A DNA stretch of 64,000 bases from Streptomyces californicus. Lineage in GTDB: Bacteria; Actinomycetota; Actinomycetes; Streptomycetales; Streptomycetaceae. Both the position numbers and the translations under genes were made by a program. Shown one piece after another: positions 46,339 to 55,300 of the stretch. Every line of letters starts with the position of its first letter. Position 1 is the stretch's first letter. The notes beneath the pieces were generated by a model, which saw nothing but the letters and a program-made list of their open reading frames with translations, did no database searches and had not been told where the DNA came from. The stretch lies in contig NZ_JNZZ01000001.1 of NCBI RefSeq assembly GCF_000717645.1, forward strand, positions 372,001 to 436,000, written 5' to 3'.

Positions 46339-46863
46339 TCAGTGGGCGAATGCGGTAATGCGGTCGGCGAGGGAACGGGTAGGCGTCGGCGCCGCCGCGG
46401 AATGCGTGCCGAACGTGCGGCGGCCGTAGACGAGCGGGGCGGCGCCGCGGGTGCCGGAGATCCGGGTCACCCGGCCGAGCAGCAGCACGTGGTCGCCGCC
46501 GGGGACCTGGCGGTCCAGCTCGCACACGAGCCACCCCGGGGTCTCCCGCAGGCGCGGGAGGCCGTCGTCCGGGTGCCAGGCGGCCCGCTCGAAGCGGTCA
46601 CCGGCGGAGGAGGCGAACGCCCTGGCCACATCGGCCTGTTCGGCTCCGAGCAGGTTCACGCCGAACCGCTGGGAACGCAGGATCTTCGGCAGCAGCCGGG
46701 AGCGTCGCTCCAGTGCCAGCGCCACCATGGGCGGTCGCAGCGACAGGGAGGTGAGCGAGCCGACGGTCGTGCCGTGCGGCAGGCCGTCCTCCGTCGCGGT
46801 GACCACCGCCACCGGGGTGCAGACGTCGGCCATGAAATCCTTGAAATCCCGCTCCGTAACCAT
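46339..46863 (-). CDS. Flavin reductase (monooxygenase partner)
   Basis: A 174-residue flavin reductase-like domain protein that uses NAD(P)H to supply FMNH2/FADH2. Seen: FKDFMADVCTPVAVVTATED start, GTTVGSLTSLSLRPPMVALAL flavin-binding strand pattern, FGVNLLGAEQADVARAFAS and the late GRVTRI/PLVYGRRTFG segments. First gene of the operon that continues into the monooxygenase. A GGGGAGA site precedes the ATG. The partner relationship is standard for this gene order. Confidence 0.92.
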   Translation of the reverse strand: MVTERDFKDFMADVCTPVAVVTATEDGLPHGTTVGSLTSLSLRPPMVALALERRSRLLPKILRSQRFGVNLLGAEQADVARAFASSAGDRFERAAWHPDDGLPRLRETPGWLVCELDRQVPGGDHVLLLGRVTRISGTRGAAPLVYGRRTFGTHSAAAPTPTRSLADRITAFAH

Positions 46864-47211
46864 TTCTTCTCCCCAGCGCGCTCATGGGCCGGCCGTTTTC
46901 ACGGGGCCGCCGGAACAGCCTCGTCGGCCGTGCGAGGAATTCGTCAGGACTTTCTTTCCGTGACGGGGACGCTGCGTACGCTAGTCAGGGGTGCGGGGCG
47001 CGTACAGGCATGTCCCCCGGTACTACGCGAATACGCAGTCGCCGCGGCTGAGGGCGCTCCCGCACTTCCCGGTGGATCAGCGCACGGCGTCGGACGCGGT
47101 GCGTCGCACGGCGGAGATGCGCCCGCGTACTGGCTGTGCTCGGGCTCCTCGACGACGTGGCGAGGTGCCGTAGCTGTCGTCCAGCGCCCGCCGGGAAGTG
47201 CGGGACGGCCC
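46864..47211 (-). promoter_or_regulatory. Promoter gap with a copy of the cluster repeat word
   Basis: 348 bases without a gene between the SDR stop and the flavin-reductase start. At 47023-47036 CTACGCGAATACGC is an exact 14-base match to the inverse of the word in the NRPS direct repeats (56684-56697). Probably the promoter of the flavin-reductase operon with a regulator site; orientation relative to the gene is opposite to that ahead of the NRPS. Confidence 0.55.
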
Positions 47212-48135
47212 TTACGGCCGTGCGTCCGTGCCGGCGGGCGCGCCGACCTGGGCGGTGATCGCCCGGAAGGTGCGGTCCAGCAGCGAGTCGGGGAGCAGCC
47301 GGGCCGTCCGGGCCATCCGGCGGGCGTCCGCCCCGGCCCAGTAGCGGGCCCGGGGGCGTGCGTCGGTCAGGGCGCGCAGGACCGTGCGGGCGAAGTCCTC
47401 GGGGGTGGTCCTGCTCGCCATCGCCTGCTGGGCGTTGCCCTCCAGGAACCCCTGGAGGGCGGACCGGTAGAGATCGGCGACGGCGGGAGGGGCGTCCGCG
47501 AGGGCCCGTTCGCCCGCCTGCGACACCTTGGTCCAGATCGGCGTGAGGATGGCGCCCGGCGCCACCACCGAGACCCGTACGCCGGTGGGCGCCAGTTCGC
47601 GCCGCAGGGCGTCGCTGAGCGCCTCCTTGGCGAACTGGGCCGCGGAGTAGGCCCCGAGGAACGGGACCGCGGCGCTACCGAGGCCCGAGGTGACGTTGAC
47701 GATCCGGCCGTGCGACCGGCGCAGCAGCGGCAGATGGGCCCGGATCATCGAGAGGTGCCCGACCACGTTGACGTCGAGCTGCCGGCGGAACTGCTCGCCG
47801 TCGATGCACTCCAGTGGGCCCGGCAGGCAGATCCCGGCGTTGTTCACCAGGCCCCGCAGCCCGCCGTAGCGGTGGGCGACGAGTTCGGCCGAGGCCCGTA
47901 CCGACGTGTCGTCGGTGATGTCGATGACGGCGTAGCGGAGCCGCTCGTGGTGCGACTCGGCGAGCAGCTTCTCCCCGTCCTCCTCCCGGCGGACCCCCGC
48001 GAGCACCTGGAAGCCCCGGTGTTCCAGCTCCAGGGCGCACTCGCGGCCCAGCCCCGACGAGGCGCCCGTGACGAGGACCGCGCCGTGCGGCGGTACGCTC
48101 CCGCCGCGCGGTCCGCGCGGCCTGCCGCGGCTCAT
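47212..48135 (-). CDS. Short-chain dehydrogenase-like protein with altered YxxxK motif
   Basis: A 307-residue Rossmann-fold SDR. Cofactor motif VLVTGASSGLGRE (TGxxxGxG), NNAG, and catalytic Ser in NVTSGLGS are present, but the active-site signature reads YSAAQFAKEAL: the Lys of YxxxK is Gln. The next residues otherwise match SDRs with YSASKFA. This may lower or change activity, or the Lys three residues later may substitute. The ATG overlaps the FAD-monooxygenase stop (ATGA), so it is the last gene of the NRPS operon. Role: reduction or oxidation of a hydroxyl/carbonyl, or a structural role. Confidence 0.87.
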   Translation of the reverse strand: MSRGRPRGPRGGSVPPHGAVLVTGASSGLGRECALELEHRGFQVLAGVRREEDGEKLLAESHHERLRYAVIDITDDTSVRASAELVAHRYGGLRGLVNNAGICLPGPLECIDGEQFRRQLDVNVVGHLSMIRAHLPLLRRSHGRIVNVTSGLGSAAVPFLGAYSAAQFAKEALSDALRRELAPTGVRVSVVAPGAILTPIWTKVSQAGERALADAPPAVADLYRSALQGFLEGNAQQAMASRTTPEDFARTVLRALTDARPRARYWAGADARRMARTARLLPDSLLDRTFRAITAQVGAPAGTDARP

Positions 48136-49328
48136 CGGCCGGCCTCCTCACCGGTGCGGGCGGGAAGGCCGGCGCCCGGGAAGGTGAGCGCCGGTTCCAG
48201 CTTGCCCACCAGCTTCCGGTGGGGCATCCACCGGAAGTAGCCGTCCCGGACCCGGCGGCGCACCGGACCCTCCGACTGCTCGAACTCGCTGATGGCGCGG
48301 GTGGCCTCCACCATGGTCCGGGTGCGTTCGTACCGGGCCGCCTCGTAGCCGCGCAGTCCCCCGGGCACGTCCGGTGCGTGCCGCAGGTGCTGGGCCAGGA
48401 CCGCGGCGTCCTCCATCGCCATGGCCGAGCCCTGGCCGAGGCTGGTGAGCATGGGGTGGGCGGCGTCCCCGAGCAGGGTCACCGGCCCGGTGCCCCAGGG
48501 CTGGAGGAAGGCCCGGTCGCGGGTGTTCAGCGTCAGCAGGTTCTCGGGCGGGGTCACCCGGATCGCCTCCCGGACCTCGTCCGGCCAGCCGGAGTAGGCG
48601 TCGAGGACCCCCGCCCTGCCGCCGTCCCAGGTGCTGGACTCCTCGTACGGCATGTTCTTCGTGCCCCACCAGTAGAGCCGGCCCTTGCCGATGTCGACCA
48701 GGCCGAACCGCATGCCGTCGCCCCACAGGTGGACCACGGATCCGGGGGCGAACCGGGGGTGGCTGTACTCGGTGATGCCGAGCCACGCGATGTAGCCGCT
48801 GTCGTGCACGGGCTCGTCCGGTCCGGTCAGCTGCCGCCGTACGACGGAGTTGAACCCGTCGGCGCCCACCAGGACGTCGGCCTCCGCCACCCGGCCGTCG
48901 GTGAAGTGGACCCGGGCGCGGTCGCCCTCCACCTCGAACCGGTCGGCGGCCGCGTTCAACCGGATCGGGACGTCCGCGGCCCGGTCCAGGAGGGCGGCGA
49001 GCAGGTCGGAGCGGCTGATGCAGACGCACGGGACGCCGATGCGGCGGGTGATCTCGGGGAACGGGAACTCCCGTATCAGCCTGCCCTTCCAGTCCTTGAC
49101 GTGGTAGGTCTCCATCACCCGCCCGCGCTTCTCCAGGCCGAGGTCGATGTCGAGGGTGGCGAGCGCGGCCGTGGCGTTGCTCATCACGGAGAGGCCGAAT
49201 CCGGCTGCCCGGATCTCCGGCGCCCGCTCGAACACCTCCACCTCGAAGCCGACGCTCCGCAGCGCGATGGCGGTGGTCAGTCCGCCGATCCCCGCGCCGA
49301 CGACGATGGCTGTCCGTGTACCGCCCAT
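48132..49328 (-). CDS. FAD-dependent monooxygenase (salicylate-hydroxylase-like)
   Basis: A 398-residue single-component group A flavin monooxygenase. Seen: the FAD Rossmann motif VVGAGIGGLTTAIALRSVGF, the DG motif ADVLVGADGFNSVVRRQL and the second FAD motif GPVTLLGDAAHPMLTSLGQG. Such enzymes hydroxylate aromatic rings or epoxidise double bonds using NAD(P)H and O2. Its ATG begins one base after the NRPS stop, so it is translationally coupled to it and very likely tailors the peptide or a precursor. Its substrate cannot be read. Confidence 0.93.
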   Translation of the reverse strand: MGGTRTAIVVGAGIGGLTTAIALRSVGFEVEVFERAPEIRAAGFGLSVMSNATAALATLDIDLGLEKRGRVMETYHVKDWKGRLIREFPFPEITRRIGVPCVCISRSDLLAALLDRAADVPIRLNAAADRFEVEGDRARVHFTDGRVAEADVLVGADGFNSVVRRQLTGPDEPVHDSGYIAWLGITEYSHPRFAPGSVVHLWGDGMRFGLVDIGKGRLYWWGTKNMPYEESSTWDGGRAGVLDAYSGWPDEVREAIRVTPPENLLTLNTRDRAFLQPWGTGPVTLLGDAAHPMLTSLGQGSAMAMEDAAVLAQHLRHAPDVPGGLRGYEAARYERTRTMVEATRAISEFEQSEGPVRRRVRDGYFRWMPHRKLVGKLEPALTFPGAGLPARTGEEAGR

Positions 49329-49329
49329 G

Positions 49330-52300
49330 TCAGTTCTCCCCGCTCTCGTCGGTTCGGAGTCCCATTGCCCTGAGCACCGGGCCGACGACGTCGGCCACGA
49401 GCGGTTCCTCCATGATCGTGAGGTGGTCGCCCTCGGTGTCGATCACCGTGAGGTGGCCGGAGGTGCGCTCCCGCCATCCGTTGGTCTCGTCCGCGTGCAT
49501 GCTGTCGATGGCGGTGTGCATGTCCAGCAGCACGCCCGGCAGCGGATCGCGGGCCCGGAGCAGGACGACGTCGTGGTCCACGACCCCGGGCCGGTAGTCG
49601 AAGGCGGAGCGCCAGTTCGCCTCGTACACCCGGAACAGCCTCCGCACCACGGCGTCGCCGCTGCCCGCGGGCAGGACGCCCTCGTCGATGGCCAGCCGGG
49701 TCATGAACGCGAACTTCTCGTCCAGCGTGTCCAGGCCGGGCGGCAGGAGGTCGCCGGCGGTGGCGCTGCCGTGCTGGAGCCAGAGCAGCTCCCAGAAGAA
49801 CCAGCCGAGCAGGGCCTCGTCGTCGGTCCAGGGCCGCCGCCCCGGGTTGAGCGCCGTCGTGTCCAGGAGGACCACGGACGCCACGCTCTCCCCGGCGGCG
49901 TGCAGTTGGCGGGCCATCTCGAAGGCGACGAACCCGCCGAAGGACCATCCGCCGAGGTGGTACGGGCCGGCCGGCTGGACCCGGCGCATCGCCGCGATGT
50001 AGTCGGACGCGAGCTGTTCCAGACCGCGCACCGGCTCCGTGCCGACGTCGGCCCCGGCCGCCTGGAAGGCGTAGAAGGGCTGGTCCGGCGGCAGGTGCTT
50101 GGCGAACGGTACGTAGCAGAGCACGTTGCCGCCCATGGGGTGCGCGAAGAACAGCGGTGGCCGCGTCCCCTCGGGCCGGATCGCCACCAGCGGGTCGAAG
50201 CCGGCGCTCGTGCCGCCCGCCGAGCGGAGGCGCTCGGCCAGTTCGGCCACGGTCGGCGCGACGATGAAGTCCGACAGCGGGATCGCGGTGCCGAACCGCT
50301 CCTCCATGAGGACGACCAGGCGCATCGCCGTGATCGACGTGGCGCCGAGGTCGAACAGGTTGTCGTGCACCCCGAGGTCCGGCAGGTGCAGCAGGTCGGC
50401 CAGCATGTGGACCAGCGTGCGCTCGTGGTCGTCCCGGGGGGCCACCTGCCCGGCCGCTCCGGTGCGGACCGGCCGCACCTGCCGGAGCGCGGCCTCGTCG
50501 CGTTTGCCGTTCGGGGTGAGCGGGATGGCGGGCAGCCACACGAAGTGCGCGGGCACCATGTAGTCCGGCAGCTTGGCGCGCAGGTGGCGCCGCAGCCCGT
50601 CCAGGTCCGCGCCTTCCTCGTCGCCGACCAGGAAGGCGACCAGGGAGGTGTCGCCCGCTTCGTCGCGCCGGGCGATCACGGCGATGTCGGTGATCGCGTC
50701 GGGGCCGCCCGCCGCCGCGTCCGCGGCGACCAGTTCGATCTCCCCGGGCTCGACCCGGTAGCCGCGGATCTTGACCTGCCGGTCGGCGCGGCCCAGGCAG
50801 ACCAGGCCGCCGTCGGGCAGGACCATGCCGACGTCCCCGGTGCGGTACAGGCGCCCGCCACCGTCCGGGGCGGGCAGGAACCGCTCCTCGGTGAGGTCGG
50901 GGCGGCCCGCGTACCCGTCGGCCAGACCGGCGCCGCCGACGTAGATCTCGCCCCGGCTGCCGACCGGCACCGGGCGCCTCCTCTCGTCGAGGACCAGCAG
51001 CCGTGCCCCGTGGATGGGCCGGCCCACCGGGGGGAGCGCGGGGAAGGCGGCGGGGTCGCCGGTCATCGCGTGGAAGGCGGCGGCGTGCGTCTCGGTGGGG
51101 CCGTAGTGGTTGTCGAGCACCACGTCGCCGAGAGCGGCGCAGAAGCGCCGGATCTCGTCCGTCGTCCGGAACTGCTCGCCGGACGAGCACAGGACCCGCA
51201 GGCTCCGCGGCACCAGGCCGAGCGTGGCCGACGCCTCCGCCAACTGCTGGAGGGCCACGTACGGCAGGTGCACGCGCTCGACGCGCTCGCGGTCCATCAG
51301 CCGCAGCAGACCCGGCATGTCGCGTCGCAGTTCCTCGGTGACGACGACCAGGGTGCCGCCGCCGGCCAGCGTGGCGTACAGCTCCTGGAAGGAGACATCG
51401 AAGCTGAGCGGCGCGTACTGGGCGGTGCGGGCGCCCTCAGCCGTGCTGGCGATCCCGTTCTGCCAGGCCACCAGGTTGGACAGGGACCGGTGCGGCGCCG
51501 AGACCCCCTTGGGGCGGCCCGTCGAGCCGGAGGTGAAGAGCAGGTACACCTCGTCGTCCTCGGAGATCTCCGGCAGCTCGGCCTCGTGCCCGGTGGTGGC
51601 CAGCGCCTCGTACGCGAGGGAGGGCACGGAGGTCTCCAGGGTGTCCAGGAGAGACCGGTGCTCCGCGTCCACGACCACGCGGGCCGGCCGGCCCTGGGCG
51701 ATCATGGCGCGCAGCCGGTCCACCGGATAGGCGGTGTCCAGCGGCATCGCCGAGCACCCCGCCTTCGCGGTGCCCAGGAGCGCGGCGACCGTGCCGGCCG
51801 TACGCCCCATGGCGAGGCCGACGCGGTCGCCCGGGCGCGCTCCCGACGCGAGCAGGCCGGCGGCGAAGCGCGAGGCGACCCCGTCCAGCTCCTCGTACGT
51901 CCAGGTCACGTCCTCGGAGACCACGGCCTGCGCCCCGGGCGCGCGGCGTGCCCGTTCCTCGAAGGCGCGGACCACGTTCACCGGCGGTCGTCCGGTCCGC
52001 AGGGGCGCCGGGTCCGGGGCGAGGAAGCCGAAGTCCACGGCGCCGTCCGGCTCTTCGGCGAGCCTGCGCAGGATGCGTACGTAGGTGTCGGTGTACAGCC
52101 GCGCCTGGGCGGGGGTGAACGACTGCCCCGAGAAGTCGGTGCGGAGCCGGATGCCCTCGTCCACCGGATCGACCATGGCGTTGACGACCAGGGAGAAGTT
52201 CGTCTCCTCCCGGACCGCGAAGCCCCGGCTGGCGATGCCGGGGGTGCGGAAGACCTCTCCGAGCTGCCGGAAGTGGATGAAGTTGAACAGCGTGTCGACC

Positions 52301-55300
52301 AGCGACGTCCGGCCGAGGTCCTCCTGGATGACCGCCAGCGGCACCCGCCGGTGCGGGTGGCTCTCCCGTTCCCGCTCCAGGACGCGGTCCACGACGTCGA
52401 ACCAGGTGGCCTGCTCCGCGTCCACGCGGAGGGGCAGGGTGTTGAGGAACAGCCCGCAGGTGCGCTCCGTGCCCTCGATGTCCGGCCGGCTGTGCGTCAC
52501 CAGCCCGGTCGTGACGTCCCGTTCGCCGGAGAAGGCGCGCAGCATCAGCACGTGTGCGGCGAACAGGACGGACTTCACCGGGACCCGGCGGTCCCCGGCG
52601 GTGGCGCGCAGGGCGTCGACCAGGTCGGCGGGCAGCCTCAGGTCGCACTCCACCCGTTCGTCCGTCCCCGGCGCCTCGTGCGGACGGAAGCTCTCCAGCT
52701 GGAACTGTGCGGCATCGGTCAGCAGGTTCCGCCAGTAGGCGCGGCCCGCCTTCGCCTCGGTGGCCGCGCGTTCCTGGGCGACGTGCAGCGCGGCCGAGGG
52801 CGGCGCGGTGTCCGGCACCGGCCCGAGGTCCAGTCCCAGCAGGTGCCCGTAGTCCTGGAGGAGTTCGGAGACGAGGTTGGCGACGCTGCCGCCGTCGAGG
52901 ATGGCGTGGTGGAAGCTGAAGACCAGCTCCACCGTGTCGGCCAGGGCGAACGCCCGGAAGTGGTACAGCGGCGCGCTGTCGAACCGGTAGTCGTACCGGC
53001 GCCGCGCGGCGATGTGCTCGTCGACGGCCGCCTCCGCCTCGGCGGCCGGTGCCGCCCGCAGGTCGGCCACGCTCAGCCCGCCCTCGACGGTGGGCCGCAC
53101 GATCTGGAGCGGCTCGGCGTGGCCGGCGAGCGCGAACGACGACCGCAGCACCGGATGGCGTGCGACGAGGAGGTCGAAGGCCGCCCGGAACTCCCGCTCC
53201 CGCCACGGCATGGCCAGGCTGTAGCGGAAGACGTCCTTGTACGTCGCGGAGTCCTGCTTCTCACGGCTGTGGAACAGCAGGCCGAGCTGGAGGCGGGTGA
53301 CCGGGTAGGCGTCCTCGTACGCCTCCAGGCGGGCCCGGTCCACCGGGGAGACCAGGGCGAACGGGGCGGGGATCGCGGTGTCGGCCGGGGCGGTGGGCCG
53401 GGCCTCCTCGGCGAGGGCGGCCAGCCCCGCCACGGTGGGGTTGCGGACGAAGTCGTCGGTGGTGAACCGGATGCCGGCCTTCTCGGCGAGCGCCCGGACC
53501 CGGAGCATGCTGATCGAGTCGCCGCCGGTCACGAAGTAGTCCGTGTGGACGCCGACCCGGTCGACGCCGAGCACCTGTGCCCAGATGCCCGCGAGCACCT
53601 TCTCCGCAGGGGTGCGGGGCGCGCTGTCCGCAGCCTCGCCCGCATCGGTGGACGGGGCGGGCAGGGCCCTGCGGTCCACCTTGCCGTTGGGCGTGAGGGG
53701 GAGGCTGTCCAGGCGTTCGAAGGACGACGGGATCATGTAGGCGGGCAGCACGGTCCCGAGCGCCGCTCGCAGGCCGTCCGGGTCGAGGTCCCGGTCGGCC
53801 GTGCAGTAGGCGACGAGGACCGGGCCCCGGCCGCCGCCGGGCCGGTGGTCGACGACCACGGCGTCGCGGATCGCGTCCAGCGCGACCAGCGCGTTCTGCA
53901 CCTCGCCCAGCTCGACCCGGTTGCCGCGGATCTTGACCTGGTCGTCGTTGCGGCCGAGGTACTCCAGGTTGCCGTCGTTCAGCAGCCGGGCCAGGTCCCC
54001 GGTGCGGTAGAGGCGGCCGCCGGGGACGAAGGGGTCCTCGACGAACCGCTCGGCGGTGAGCTCGGGCCGCCCGAGGTAGCCGCGGGCGACCTGGACCCCG
54101 CCGATGTGCAGTTCGCCGGGGACGCCGACCGGCTGCGGGCGGCCCTGCCGGTCGAGCACGTAGAGCGTGGTGTTCTCCACGGGCCGCCCGATGGGCACCC
54201 GGGTGACGGGGCCTTCGGACGCGGGCGGGCAGTCGAAGTACGTCACGTCGACCGCGGCTTCGGTGGGGCCGTAGAGGTTGACCAGGCGGGGCGGGTCGTC
54301 GCCGTCGAAGATCCGGTTGAACTGCGTGGCGCGCTCCGGGGGCAGGGCCTCCCCGCTGCAGAAGACGTAGCGCAGCGAGCCCGCCCCGGCCGCCCGCTCC
54401 GGATGGTCCTCCAGCAGGTCGAGGAACGGGCCGAGCATCGAGGGCACGAAGTGGACCACGCTGATCCGGTGGTCGCGCACCGTGCGCGCGATCCGCTCCG
54501 GGTCCTTCTCCGCGCCGGGCGGGAGGAGCACCACTGCGGCCCCCTGGACGGCCCACCAGAGCAGCTCCCAGACGGATACGTCGAAGGAGATGGGCGTCTT
54601 CTGCAGCAGCGTGTCGCCCGGACCGACGGGATAGCGGCGCTGCATCCACGTCAGCCGGTTCACCACCGCGTGGTGCTCGACCATCACCCCCTTGGGGCGC
54701 CCGGTGGAGCCGGAGGTGTAGATGGTGTACGCGACGTCCCGCGGGCCCGCGGTGCGTCCGAGCGGCCGGCCGTTGCCCCGGTACAGCTCGGAAATCCGGA
54801 GCACCGGGGCGCCGGTGGACGGGACCTCCACCTCCCGCGCGCCCCGCAGGACCAGCTTCGCCCCGCAGTCCTCCAGGAGCAGCCGGACGCGGGAGGGCGG
54901 ATATCCGGGATCGACGGGTACGTAGGCCGCGCCCGCCTTGAGGATGCCGAGCAGACCGGGCAGCAACTCGGGGCCGCGCTCCGCGAGGATCGCCACCCGG
55001 TCGCCCGGTCCGGCGCCCCGCTCGCTCAGCGCCCGCGCCACCTGGTCGGCCCGCCGGTCGAGTTCGGCGAAGGTCAGCGTGGCGCCGGACGCGCCGTCGA
55101 CCACCGCCGTCTGTCCAGGGGTGCGCGCCGCCTGCTCGGCGAACAGCTCGTGCAGCGTCTTCTCGCGCGGGTAGGGGGCGGGGGCGCCCTGGTGGCGGCG
55201 GACGACGTCCTCGTACTCGTCGTCGGTCAGCATGCCCAACTCCCCGAGCGGCGTCCCGGGGAAGTCCAGGCCGCGGCGCAGAAGTTCCCCGACGTGTCCG

